From an uncultured Pelagibacteraceae bacterium (GTDB lineage: Bacteria > Pseudomonadota > Alphaproteobacteria > Pelagibacterales > Pelagibacteraceae): a stretch of 32,404 nucleotides of DNA. Position numbers and translations under genes: made by a program. The stretch covers positions 1-32,404 of the forward strand of contig CACEQR010000011.1 of assembly GCA_902561765.1 (NCBI GenBank), written 5' to 3'. Below the pieces are notes generated by a model. That model saw nothing but the letters and a program-made list of their open reading frames with translations, had not been told where the DNA came from and ran no database searches. This document shows, in pieces, positions 17,381 to 25,733 of the stretch; position 1 is the first letter of the stretch; the number at the start of each line of letters is the position of its first letter.

Positions 17381-17388
17381 GAAGAGAA

Positions 17389-18957
17389 TTAAAATACCAA
17401 TAGAGTTAAAATTACAAGAGATAATAAGCCAATAATAGATTGGTTTCTAAATGACTTCATTTCTTCTTTTTTAGTGTTTAATTCATTATACGAGTTTGAA
17501 TTCTGAGGTATTTGACCACTTGCAAGATAATTAAGCGCTTGGTTTGCCTTATCCATTACCTCAGGTAAATTTGGAAGACGTTTTAATACTTCCACAGAGT
17601 CTTTTAATGTCTCATTAATTGAATTTATAGGATCTTTAGTATCTTTTAACCATTTTTCCAGAACAGGTTTTGATGTCTCCCATATATTTGTTTCTGGGTT
17701 TAATCTTCTCGCAACTCCTTCAACTACCACCATTGTTTTTTGCAACATAAGCAACTGAGGTTGGGTTTGCATATTAAATTTTTCCGTAACATCAAAAAGT
17801 TGTTTTAGCAACTTACCACCAGAAATATTTTTTATAGAGTGTCCAAAAATTGGCTCACCAATAGATCTTAGTGCCTGAGCAAGATCATTTACAGGTACGT
17901 TGTTTGGAACTAATCCTGCTGCGAGATGCACCTCTGCAACTTTTTTATAATCTCTTTGTATAAAACCAAATAAGATCTCAGCTAAAAATCTTTTACTAAC
18001 ATTATCTAACCTTCCCATAATACCAAAATCTATAGGAACAATTTGACCACTCTCATTTACAAAAATATTTCCTTGATGCATATCTGCATGAAAAAAACCG
18101 TCTCTCACAGCATGTCTTAAGAAATGTTGTATTATATCGGTGGCAATTTTTTTTGTATCAATTGATCGTTTTTCTAACTCTTCTGTTTCTCTTATAGATA
18201 CACCATTAATCCAATCAAGAGTCATTATATTTTCACTTGTATAATCCCAATAGATCTTAGGAACTTCAAAACCTAAATCATTTTTGGTATTTTCTGCATA
18301 TTCGTTAGCTGCAGCGGCTTCAAATCTCAAATCCATCTCAAGGCTAGTAATTTCTTTTAATAAAAAAACCACTTCAACTAGTTTTAATCTTTTAGTTTTT
18401 TTTATTAACGATTCAATTATAAAGGCAAACAGCATTAAAGCATCTACCTCTTCATTAAAAATTTTTTTTATATCAGGTCTTAATATTTTTATTGCTACAT
18501 CTTTAATAACTCCATTATCGTCAATTTGAGCTTTGTGTACTTGAGCAATAGATGCAGCTGCCACTGGTTCACTAATTTTAATTATTGAATTATAAATTTC
18601 ATCACCTAAATCATTTCTAATCATTTCTTTTGCTTTTGATTGTGAGAAAGGTGGAAGTTTATCCTGTAAACTTTCTAATTCTTTCGATAATCCATCTCCT
18701 ATTATATCAGGCCTTGTTGCTAGGAACTGGCCCAGTTTAATGAATGTTGTACCCATTGATGCTAGAGAATTAGATAATTTTTCTCCTTCACTTAAATTAT
18801 CATATGACCTATCTTTTTTTGTAAAAGAAAAAGAAAGTAATTTAAATATTACAGTGACTAATAAAGGTGGTTTATTAAATTTTGATACAATTTTTAAAGC
18901 ATCAGATTTAGCGAGTTTTCTTCCAAGTTTAAATAAAGTAATTAATCTTTTGAACAT
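17389..18957 (-). CDS. ubiB: ubiquinone biosynthesis protein UbiB (ABC1/ADCK-like atypical kinase)
   Basis: UbiB is a membrane-anchored atypical kinase/ATPase needed for ubiquinone synthesis. The 522-residue product, from the ATG at 18957, has the family's KxGQ-type motif FIKLGQFLATRPDII, the ATP-site AAASIAQVHKA region, DFGIMGRLD, HADMHQGNIFV, and a C-terminal hydrophobic helix (SIIGLLSLVILTLLVF) as anchor. A start four codons further upstream (MEII) would overlap ubiE more; the chosen ATG overlaps the ubiE stop by one base. With ubiE upstream and coaBC downstream it is in the typical cluster. It does not catalyse a ring modification itself. Confidence 0.96.
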   Translation of the reverse strand: MFKRLITLFKLGRKLAKSDALKIVSKFNKPPLLVTVIFKLLSFSFTKKDRSYDNLSEGEKLSNSLASMGTTFIKLGQFLATRPDIIGDGLSKELESLQDKLPPFSQSKAKEMIRNDLGDEIYNSIIKISEPVAAASIAQVHKAQIDDNGVIKDVAIKILRPDIKKIFNEEVDALMLFAFIIESLIKKTKRLKLVEVVFLLKEITSLEMDLRFEAAAANEYAENTKNDLGFEVPKIYWDYTSENIMTLDWINGVSIRETEELEKRSIDTKKIATDIIQHFLRHAVRDGFFHADMHQGNIFVNESGQIVPIDFGIMGRLDNVSKRFLAEILFGFIQRDYKKVAEVHLAAGLVPNNVPVNDLAQALRSIGEPIFGHSIKNISGGKLLKQLFDVTEKFNMQTQPQLLMLQKTMVVVEGVARRLNPETNIWETSKPVLEKWLKDTKDPINSINETLKDSVEVLKRLPNLPEVMDKANQALNYLASGQIPQNSNSYNELNTKKEEMKSFRNQSIIGLLSLVILTLLVF

Positions 18958-19661
18958 TATAATTTCCAACCAGAATGAATAGCTACTATTCCGCCAGATA
19001 AATTTCTATACGAACAATTTTTAAAATTATTTTGTCTCATTAAATCGATCAATTCTTCTTGATTAACAAATTCCTCTATACTCTTGGTCAAATATTCATA
19101 AGGTTCTTTATCACCAACAACTGCTTTTCCTATGTGAGGGATTAATTTTGAGTAATTTTTGTATAAAAAGTCTAAATTAGAATTTTGGATTTTTGAAAAC
19201 TCTAAACACATATATCTTCCACCTGGTTTAAGAACTCTATATGCTTCAGATAAAGATTTATCTAAATTTTTTGTATTTCGTAATCCAAAACTTATTGTAT
19301 AAAAATCAAAAGTGTCATTTTTGAATGGCAACTTTTCTGCCTCAGATACAACCCATTTTATTTTTTTATATCCCCTTAGTCTTTTTTTGCCTTTTTCGAT
19401 CATTTTCTTGTTCGAATCTGAGCATGTAATTTCTCCATTCTTATCTGTAGAGTCTAAAAATAATTTTCCTAAATCACCAGTGCCGCAAGCAACATCTAAA
19501 TACTTTTTGTTTTTAGTTGGATTCATCCAATTCATAAGGTTTTTTTTCCAAATTCTATGAATTCCAAATGACATAAAATCATTCATCAAATCATATTTAT
19601 CGTATACTTTATTAAATACGCCTTCGACGAGACCTGCTTTATTTTGAAGATTTTGTTGCAT
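18957..19661 (-). CDS. ubiE: demethylmenaquinone/2-methoxy-6-polyprenylbenzoquinol C-methyltransferase
   Basis: UbiE is the SAM-dependent C-methyltransferase of ubiquinone (and, in other bacteria, menaquinone) synthesis. The 234 residues begin with the family signature VFNKVYDKYDLMNDFMSFGIHR and carry the SAM-binding LDVACGTGDLG, the SEAEKLPFKNDTFD segment, and the C-terminal GGIVAIHSGWKL. It is the first gene of the ubiE-ubiB-coaBC-dut-moeB unit and is divergent from mutM across only 33 bases, which must hold both promoters or at least one. Confidence 0.97.
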   Translation of the reverse strand: MQQNLQNKAGLVEGVFNKVYDKYDLMNDFMSFGIHRIWKKNLMNWMNPTKNKKYLDVACGTGDLGKLFLDSTDKNGEITCSDSNKKMIEKGKKRLRGYKKIKWVVSEAEKLPFKNDTFDFYTISFGLRNTKNLDKSLSEAYRVLKPGGRYMCLEFSKIQNSNLDFLYKNYSKLIPHIGKAVVGDKEPYEYLTKSIEEFVNQEELIDLMRQNNFKNCSYRNLSGGIVAIHSGWKL

Positions 19662-19694
19662 ATAAATTATATTAAAACACTAATATAGTATGAA

Positions 19695-20561
19695 ATGCCT
19701 GAATTACCAGAAGTAGAAATCGTAAAACAATCTTTGAATAAGAGTATTACAGGAAAGATTATTAAAGACATATTAATAAAAAATAGGAATTTAAGGTTTA
19801 AGATCCCAAAAAATTTTGAAAAAAACATATTAAAAAAAAAAATTACAAAAGTAGATAGATTTTCAAAACACTTAATACTGAAATTTGAGGATAGTTCTAA
19901 CTTAATGATTCATCTTGGGATGTCAGGAACCATTCATTTAATTAATAAATCCAGAAAAAAAAATTCTATAACAAATACCAGTTTTTATCATTCTCCATTG
20001 TTACCTAAAAAGCATAATCATGTAGAAATGAAAATTGGTAACTTTAAGTTAATTTATAATGACCCAAGAAGATTTGGTTATTTATCTTATTTTAAAAGTG
20101 ATGAGCAAATAAATAATAACTTCAAAAAATATGGGCCAGAGCCTTTTGACCCTTTATTTAATAAAAATTATATTTTTAATTATTTTAAAAATAAAAAAAA
20201 AAATATTAAAAATTTTCTAATTGATCAGAATTTTGTTTCTGGAATTGGTAATATTTATGCTAGTGAAATATTATTCTTATGTAAGATTTTACCATCAAAG
20301 CAAGTAAGTTTGCTTAGTTTGAAAGATTGCCAAAAGATTTCTAATTTTTCAAAAGTGGTTTTAAAAAAAGCAATAGATAAAGGTGGCTCTAGCATAAGAG
20401 ATTTTAGAAATATAAGTGGAAATCAGGGTTCTTTTCAAAAAAATTTTAATGTTTATCAAAGAGAAAATAAAAATTGTTTAAGATATAGTTGCAAAGGGAC
20501 AATACACAAAAAATTTATTTCAAATAGATCAAGTTTTTTTTGTAATTTATGTCAAAAATAA
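19695..20561 (+). CDS. mutM: formamidopyrimidine-DNA glycosylase
   Basis: MutM (Fpg) removes 8-oxoguanine and ring-opened purines from DNA and cleaves the resulting abasic site. The start MPELPEVEIV supplies the catalytic N-terminal proline and glutamate. The RHLGMSG-like segment is LMIHLGMSGTIHL, then NDPRRFGYLSY, the helix-two-turn-helix (LIDQNFVSGIGNIYASEILF) and a C-terminal zinc finger. In the finger the first cysteine pair is C-x4-C (NCLRYSC) where most members have C-x2-C; the second pair CNLC is normal. At 288 residues it is slightly longer than usual owing to lysine-rich inserts. It is divergent from ubiE, a frequent alphaproteobacterial arrangement, and upstream of rpsT. Confidence 0.95.
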   Translation: MPELPEVEIVKQSLNKSITGKIIKDILIKNRNLRFKIPKNFEKNILKKKITKVDRFSKHLILKFEDSSNLMIHLGMSGTIHLINKSRKKNSITNTSFYHSPLLPKKHNHVEMKIGNFKLIYNDPRRFGYLSYFKSDEQINNNFKKYGPEPFDPLFNKNYIFNYFKNKKKNIKNFLIDQNFVSGIGNIYASEILFLCKILPSKQVSLLSLKDCQKISNFSKVVLKKAIDKGGSSIRDFRNISGNQGSFQKNFNVYQRENKNCLRYSCKGTIHKKFISNRSSFFCNLCQK

Positions 20562-20573
20562 ATAATTATTGTA

Positions 20574-20602
20574 TTGACCCGATCACTATCTGAAGATATA
20601 CA
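20574..20602 (+). promoter_or_regulatory. candidate promoter of rpsT
   Basis: TTGACC (20574-20579), 17 bases, then TATACA (20597-20602) give a good sigma-70-type match, 9 bases before the rpsT ATG. The short leader leaves little room for a ribosome site, so a nearly leaderless message is possible. The match is in an unusually G+C-containing strip for this genome. Confidence 0.6.
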
Positions 20603-20611
20603 CTCACGCTT

Positions 20612-20872
20612 ATGGCGAATACTAAATCAGCAATTAAACGTACTAGAAAAATTAAAAGGCAAACAGCTGTCAATAGATCTAGAAAGAGTCGTTTTAAGAA
20701 TGCTTTAAAAAAAATGAACTCATTAATTGAAAAAAAGGATAAAAAAGAAGCTTTAGCCTTCCTTCCTAAGTTAAATTCAGAATTAATGTCAATTGCAAAA
20801 ACAGGTCTCATTAAAAGACAGAACGCCTCAAGGAACGTGTCGAGAATTACAAAAAAAATCAATTCTCTGTAA
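20612..20872 (+). CDS. rpsT: 30S ribosomal protein S20
   Basis: S20 is a primary 16S rRNA-binding protein. The 86-residue length and the start MANTKSAIKRTRKIKRQTAVN are classical, and the C-terminal SRNVSRITKKIN fits the family. It is located between mutM and dnaA, an order shared with other alphaproteobacteria. It has its own promoter-like sequence 9 bases upstream. No terminator hairpin is visible after it; a 268-base non-coding stretch separates it from dnaA. Confidence 0.97.
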   Translation: MANTKSAIKRTRKIKRQTAVNRSRKSRFKNALKKMNSLIEKKDKKEALAFLPKLNSELMSIAKTGLIKRQNASRNVSRITKKINSL

Positions 20873-21140
20873 CAACCTCTGATAAGTAAAAGTTTTTTCC
20901 CACACAACTTAAACGTACAATTAACTGTTAAATTACTATATCTAAAAGATTAATTTAAAAAGTTACTAGATATAGATTTAGTAAAATTTTAAATTTTTAA
21001 TTGCTTACCCTGTTAGGTTGCAAAAATAATTTTAAAAAAATTCAATCTGTAATTTATTCAATCATAAATTTTATTTTTTTTGATTTTTACAAATAAACTT
21101 ATTGCAAAAATTTTTGAGAGGTTTTAAGTGGAATTCCCTC
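20873..21140. other. non-coding region before dnaA
   Basis: This is the longest gap in the window. It is very A+T-rich and has no convincing open frame. A 9-base inverted repeat, CTATATCTA (20936-20944) and TAGATATAG (20967-20975), is 22 bases apart. I see one poor DnaA-box-like sequence (TTTCCCACA, 20896-20904, two mismatches to TTATCCACA). It probably holds the dnaA promoter and leader, but no element can be placed with confidence. Confidence 0.6.
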
Positions 21141-22556
21141 ATGAAAAATAATTTACAAAACAATAAAGCACAAGAAAAAAAAATTGACTGGGAAAATATC
21201 AAAAAACAAATGCGAGAAAAATTCGGATACGATATTTATGAAAGTTGGATAAAAAAAATTGAATTAGTTGAGGAATTTAATAATTATATTTTATTTTCAG
21301 TTTCAACCAGATTTATTAGAGATTGGATAGTATCAAGATATTTAGACCAAATATTGCAGACAATTAAAGAATACAAAAAAGACTTAGTAAGGATTGAATT
21401 CACAATAAAAAACAATAAAGAGACTGAAATTAGCGAAACTTATATATCATCTCAAAATTCTATTAAAACCAATAATGATAACGTATCGTTTATAAAAGAT
21501 TCTTATCTACAATATAATAGAATAGATCCAAATAAAAACTTCGAAAATTTTATAACAGGAGGAAGTAACAAACTAGCTTTTGAAGCCTCTAAAAAAGTAT
21601 CAGAAGATATAGCTCATTATAATCCTTTATATTTGTATGGTGGTGTAGGAATGGGCAAAACACATTTATTAAACGCTATTGGTCTAAAATTAAAAGAAAA
21701 AAATAAAGTAATGTTTATATCAGCAGAAAGATTTATGTACCAATTTGTAAAGTCTATAAAATCAAATGAAATGGTAAAGTTTAAAGAGTACTTTAGAAAT
21801 ACTGATGTCTTATTAATCGATGATATTCAGTTCATGAATGGTAAAGAAGCTATGCAAGAAGAGTTTTTTCATACGTTTAATGCATTATTGGATAAGAACT
21901 CTCAAATAATAATTTCGGCAGATCGACCTCCTAATAAACTTTCTAGAATACAAGAGAGAATAAAATCTAGATTTTCTGGAGGATTAGTCGTTGATATTCA
22001 AAACCCTGATTATGAGCTTAGATATAAAATCATAAAATCTAAAATTGAAGAATTAAAGTTATCTTATTCTAACCAAGTAATTATTTCAGAAGAGGTTCAA
22101 AAATTCTTAAGTAGTGAAATTAAAACTAGTATTAGAGAATTAGTAGGTGCCTTAAATCGTATTATTTCTTTTACAAGAATTTATAACAAAATTCCTACCA
22201 TATCTGAGGTTAAAGTAATTTTGAAAGATTTGTTGAATCTTACAGAGAATAAAGTTGATATTGACGCTATTCAGACAATAGTTTGTAAATTTTATAAAAT
22301 TAGTAAAAATGAAATGCTTTCACCTAGAAGATCAAGATATCTTGTAAGACCAAGACAGACTGCAATTTATCTTGCTAAAATGTTAACATCAAAATCTCTT
22401 CCAGAAATAGGGAGGTCTTTTTCTAATAGAGATCACACAACTGTCATTCATTCTGTTAAAACTATAGAAAGATTAAGAAAAGAAGACAGCGAATTAAATA
22501 TTAACATTGATAGTCTAAAAAATAAGATATTGTACGACAAAGAAAATGAAGTTTAG
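21141..22556 (+). CDS. dnaA: chromosomal replication initiator protein DnaA
   Basis: DnaA is the AAA+ ATPase that binds DnaA boxes and opens the replication origin. From the ATG at 21141 it has 471 residues: domain I (WENIKKQMREKFGYDIYESW), a short variable linker, the AAA+ core with Walker A GGVGMGKTH (near residue 167) and Walker B LLIDDIQF (near 224), and domain IV with RPRQTAIYLAK and the DnaA signature RDHTTVIHSVKTI. An in-frame TTG at 21102 would add 13 residues unlike the family. The last 11 bases overlap dnaN, suggesting translational coupling. recF does not follow dnaN here. Confidence 0.96.
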   Translation: MKNNLQNNKAQEKKIDWENIKKQMREKFGYDIYESWIKKIELVEEFNNYILFSVSTRFIRDWIVSRYLDQILQTIKEYKKDLVRIEFTIKNNKETEISETYISSQNSIKTNNDNVSFIKDSYLQYNRIDPNKNFENFITGGSNKLAFEASKKVSEDIAHYNPLYLYGGVGMGKTHLLNAIGLKLKEKNKVMFISAERFMYQFVKSIKSNEMVKFKEYFRNTDVLLIDDIQFMNGKEAMQEEFFHTFNALLDKNSQIIISADRPPNKLSRIQERIKSRFSGGLVVDIQNPDYELRYKIIKSKIEELKLSYSNQVIISEEVQKFLSSEIKTSIRELVGALNRIISFTRIYNKIPTISEVKVILKDLLNLTENKVDIDAIQTIVCKFYKISKNEMLSPRRSRYLVRPRQTAIYLAKMLTSKSLPEIGRSFSNRDHTTVIHSVKTIERLRKEDSELNINIDSLKNKILYDKENEV

Positions 22557-23658
22557 TGTAAATCAACAAGACCTTCAAAAATCTTTAAATTATTGTCAAG
22601 GTGTAATTGAAAAGAGAAGTACTTTGCCTATACTTTCTAATGTATTGTTAGAAGTAAGTAACGCAAATTTAACTATTACAGCAACAGACCTTGATTTAAT
22701 TTTTATTCATAAAATTCCAAACGTGGAAATATCAGAAGAGGGCAAAACCACTTCATCCTCTTCTATCATGTATGATATTGTGAGAAAATTTTCATCAGGT
22801 AGTAAAATAAATTTTTCTAATCCAAGTGAAAATAAATTACATTTGGAGTCTGATAAATCAGTTTTTAATTTAAATTGTATTAATGCTTCTGAATTTCCTT
22901 TAACAGAGGAAAATTTTAACGAAAATGAATTTTCAATAAAATCTAAAGAATTACTTAAATTATTAAATAAGTGTAAATTTTCAGTATCTAATGATGAGAC
23001 AAGGCATTATCTAAGTGGAATTTTTTTACATCAGACAGAAGTTGACGAAAAAACTTTCTTAACAGCTGCAGCCACTGACAGTCATAGAATGTCTATATCA
23101 AAAATTAGACTTCAAAATAAAGTACAATTTGAACAGATAATTTTACCAAAAAAGACAATTTTTCAACTTTGCTCATTATTAGAGGATTATGAAGGTGAAG
23201 TTAAAATCTCAAATATTAAATCAAAAATAAAGTTTGAGATTAACAACAGCATATTAATCTCAAAACTAATTGACGGAAAATTTCCAAATTATGTTCAAGT
23301 AGTACCCAAAGAAAATCAAAAAAAATTAGAAGTAGATGTAAAATCCTTTTTAAATTCAGTTGATAGGGTTGCATCAGTTTCATTAGATAAAAAAGATGGA
23401 GTAAAATTTAGTCTTTCAAAAAATAATCTTGATCTTTCAGTTAATAATACAAACAGCGGTGATGGAAAAGAAAGTTTAACTGTAAAGTTTGATCATGAGT
23501 TAGATATTAGTTTTAATTCTAGATATTTGATTGATATTGCATCTCAATTAGATGGAGATAATATTGAGATTTATTTAAAAGATACAGGATCTCCTGCTTT
23601 AATTAGAGATCCATCAGATTATGATAGTATTTATGTTGTAATGCCAATGAAAGGTTAA
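22546..23658 (+). CDS. dnaN: DNA polymerase III beta subunit (sliding clamp)
   Basis: DnaN forms the ring-shaped dimer that holds the replicative polymerase on DNA. The 370-residue protein has the three-fold repeated clamp domain: MKFSVNQQDLQKSLNYCQGVIEKRSTLPIL at the start (family signature), the AATDSHRMSISKI segment in domain 2, and the C-terminal YDSIYVVMPMKG hydrophobic-pocket end. Its ATG is within dnaA in another frame (11-base overlap), so it is expressed with dnaA. Its stop overlaps the convergent plsC-type gene by four bases. Confidence 0.97.
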   Translation: MKFSVNQQDLQKSLNYCQGVIEKRSTLPILSNVLLEVSNANLTITATDLDLIFIHKIPNVEISEEGKTTSSSSIMYDIVRKFSSGSKINFSNPSENKLHLESDKSVFNLNCINASEFPLTEENFNENEFSIKSKELLKLLNKCKFSVSNDETRHYLSGIFLHQTEVDEKTFLTAAATDSHRMSISKIRLQNKVQFEQIILPKKTIFQLCSLLEDYEGEVKISNIKSKIKFEINNSILISKLIDGKFPNYVQVVPKENQKKLEVDVKSFLNSVDRVASVSLDKKDGVKFSLSKNNLDLSVNNTNSGDGKESLTVKFDHELDISFNSRYLIDIASQLDGDNIEIYLKDTGSPALIRDPSDYDSIYVVMPMKG

Positions 23659-24365
23659 TTTATTAATCCCAATTCATTGTAAATTTCTTTTTCAATAAAA
23701 CTTGTAAATTCTACTGCTTGCATCCCAGGTTTGACTGGTGGAAGAATTGATATTGTTATTTTTTTATTTGGAATTAATTTACCACTTTTAGGCCAGACTT
23801 TTCCAGAATTTACAGCTACTGGTTGACACTTTATTTTTAACTCATCATAAATTCTTCCAACTCCCTTTTTGAAAGGAATGAATTCACTTGGCAAAACTCT
23901 TGTTCCTTGTGGAAAAATAATTAATGGTCTATCTGAATTTTTTACAGATTTTTTTATTTTATCGATTAACCCCAAATTATCCTTACTAATTTTATTTCTA
24001 TTTACTGATAGTGAACCTATTTTTTTTAAATACCAACCAAATACAGGCATTTTAATTAATTCATGTTTTAAAATAAATATTGGTGAATTAAAAATTGTTT
24101 GTAAATAAAAAGTCTCAAACATAGATTGATGTGAACAAGCTATAAAAAATTTTTCATTTTTTATTATATTTTCTTTTCCTTTGACAATGATTTCAGTTTG
24201 TAAAAAAACTTGAAGACAGATACTCGACCACTTACCCATTATTTTACCACCAAATAAAACAACTTTTGTAGGAAGTAATAATGAGGGTAAAAATAATATT
24301 GATATTACTGAAATACCCAAAAAGAAAAAAAATAAAAATAGAAATTTTCTTATCATCTTTTTCAA
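23655..24365 (-). CDS. plsC: 1-acyl-sn-glycerol-3-phosphate acyltransferase (PlsC family)
   Basis: PlsC-family enzymes add the second acyl chain to lysophosphatidic acid on the inner membrane. The 236 residues start with a hydrophobic membrane segment (FLFLFFFFLGISVISILF), and contain acyltransferase blocks: block I SHQSMFET, which is H-x4-E where the canonical motif is H-x4-D; block III-like IIFPQGTR; and the block IV region QPVAVNSGKVW. The glutamate variant keeps an acidic residue in the catalytic dyad. The role in phosphatidate synthesis is inferred from the family; another lysophospholipid acceptor is possible. It lies just upstream of the lysA strand group end, three bases after lysA. 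Confidence 0.85.
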   Translation of the reverse strand: MKKMIRKFLFLFFFFLGISVISILFLPSLLLPTKVVLFGGKIMGKWSSICLQVFLQTEIIVKGKENIIKNEKFFIACSHQSMFETFYLQTIFNSPIFILKHELIKMPVFGWYLKKIGSLSVNRNKISKDNLGLIDKIKKSVKNSDRPLIIFPQGTRVLPSEFIPFKKGVGRIYDELKIKCQPVAVNSGKVWPKSGKLIPNKKITISILPPVKPGMQAVEFTSFIEKEIYNELGLIN

Positions 24366-24368
24366 AAA

Positions 24369-25583
24369 CTAGATTAAATCTTTTAGTTTTTGTCTTTTTT
24401 TAATCACATTAATTCTAGACCCTTTAATTAATATTTCTGCTGGTTTTGGTCTAATGTTATAGTTTGAACTCAAAGATGTACCATAGGCTCCCACATCACA
24501 TATAATAATATAATCTTTTTCATTTAATTTTTGAAATTTGGTAGTACTTAGAAATTTATCGGTAGTTTCACAAATAGGACCAACAAAATCATAAGTTTTA
24601 TTGGTTATTTTATTTATTTTTTTTAATGGAATAATTTTATGTTTAGCCCCATACAATGCAGGTCTCATAAAATCATTCATTGCAGCATCTAAAATAATAA
24701 AATCTTTTTTAGAATTCTCTTTTATGTAGAGAATTTTAGAAACCAAAATTGCTGTATTACCTATAATTGATCTTCCTGGTTCAAAAATAATTTTACTCTT
24801 ATGATTTACTAAAAATTTTTTGATAATTTGATTATATTTTTTAAAATCAAATTTTTTATTATCTTTTTTGTAATCTATTCCCATGCCACCACCAAGATCA
24901 ATATATTCAAAACTAAAATCCATTTTTTTTATTAATTTATCTAAAACATTAATCATTTTCTGGTAAGGTTTATGATCAAGGATTTGACTTCCAATATGAA
25001 CACTTAAACATTTCAAATTTAAAAATTTTGACTCTTTTATATATCTTGAAACTTCAATAAAGGTTTTTTCATTAATCCCAAATTTATTTTCTTTTTTACC
25101 GGTTGAAATTTGTTTAAGAGTTTTTGCATCAGTATTAGGATTTAATCTAATTCCAATATCTACTTTTTTCTTTTTTAATTTGGCAATTCTTTCAATTTCT
25201 AAGATTTCACTCTTTGATTCACAATTAATTAATAAAATATTTTTTTCAATTGCATAAATTAATTCTGATCTAGTTTTTCCTACTCCGGAAAAAACAATTT
25301 TTTTTGAACTTATACCGGCTTTAAGAGCGATCATTAACTCACCTTTTGATACAACATCAGCTCCTAAACCATTTCGTTTGATTTCTTTAAGTATTTCTAA
25401 GTTAGAGTTAGATTTAGTTGAGAAACATATAATTGGAGAAAATGATTTAAAATTTTTTTTAAAGTTACTTATATTTTCCTTTATTTTCTTTTGTGAATAA
25501 CAAAATATTGGTGTTTCGAACTTTTCTACTACTTTGTTGATACTACAGTTTTCAATAGTAAATATATTATTGATATATTTCAT
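24369..25583 (-). CDS. lysA: diaminopimelate decarboxylase
   Basis: LysA decarboxylates meso-diaminopimelate to lysine with pyridoxal phosphate. The 404 residues show the PLP lysine K57 in CFSTKSNSN, HIGSQI, the phosphate-binding GGGMGIDY, EPGRSIIGN, CETTDKFL and GAYGTSLSSNYN. The spacing and length are normal for the family. Its ATG lies inside the upstream small lipoprotein gene (17-base overlap), the order argH-lipoprotein-lysA being common in alphaproteobacteria. The plsC-type gene follows after three bases. Confidence 0.96.
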   Translation of the reverse strand: MKYINNIFTIENCSINKVVEKFETPIFCYSQKKIKENISNFKKNFKSFSPIICFSTKSNSNLEILKEIKRNGLGADVVSKGELMIALKAGISSKKIVFSGVGKTRSELIYAIEKNILLINCESKSEILEIERIAKLKKKKVDIGIRLNPNTDAKTLKQISTGKKENKFGINEKTFIEVSRYIKESKFLNLKCLSVHIGSQILDHKPYQKMINVLDKLIKKMDFSFEYIDLGGGMGIDYKKDNKKFDFKKYNQIIKKFLVNHKSKIIFEPGRSIIGNTAILVSKILYIKENSKKDFIILDAAMNDFMRPALYGAKHKIIPLKKINKITNKTYDFVGPICETTDKFLSTTKFQKLNEKDYIIICDVGAYGTSLSSNYNIRPKPAEILIKGSRINVIKKRQKLKDLI

Positions 25584-25731
25584 TTTCTTTTGGCATTTTA
25601 AAAACTTTATCAGAATCGTTAAAAATAGTTACACTATTACTTAATGATGCCTCATATTTTGGGTCGTTTTTTCTACCACATGATATTAGTAAAAGTAAAA
25701 ACATTGAAATTAGAATTATATTTTTAAACAT
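25567..25731 (-). CDS. small lipoprotein, LptM (YifL)-like, 54 aa
   Basis: An ATG at 25731 opens 54 codons ending in TAA at 25567-25569. The product is a prolipoprotein: basic start MFKN, hydrophobic IILISMFLLLL, and a lipobox ISCG with cysteine 18, followed by GRKNDP. The sequence after the cysteine (CGRKNDP) resembles the CGxKGPL of LptM/YifL lipoproteins, which assist outer-membrane LPS translocon assembly, and the place between argH and lysA is a known home for such genes. The rest, rich in S, N and K, is unlike the short family proteins. It is just 3 bases before the argH stop and overlaps lysA by 17 bases in another frame. Function is inferred from the motif and place only. Confidence 0.7.
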   Translation of the reverse strand: MFKNIILISMFLLLLISCGRKNDPKYEASLSNSVTIFNDSDKVFKMPKENEIYQ

Positions 25732-25733
25732 AG

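Noticed and set aside
20566..20907. 113-codon minus-strand frame covering rpsT
   Set aside because: It is opposite the highly conserved rpsT and its promoter, with no recognisable protein features.
20873..21140. Replication origin between rpsT and dnaA
   Set aside because: No cluster of DnaA boxes (TTATNCACA) is visible; the single weak match has two mismatches. Skew analysis over the genome would be needed.
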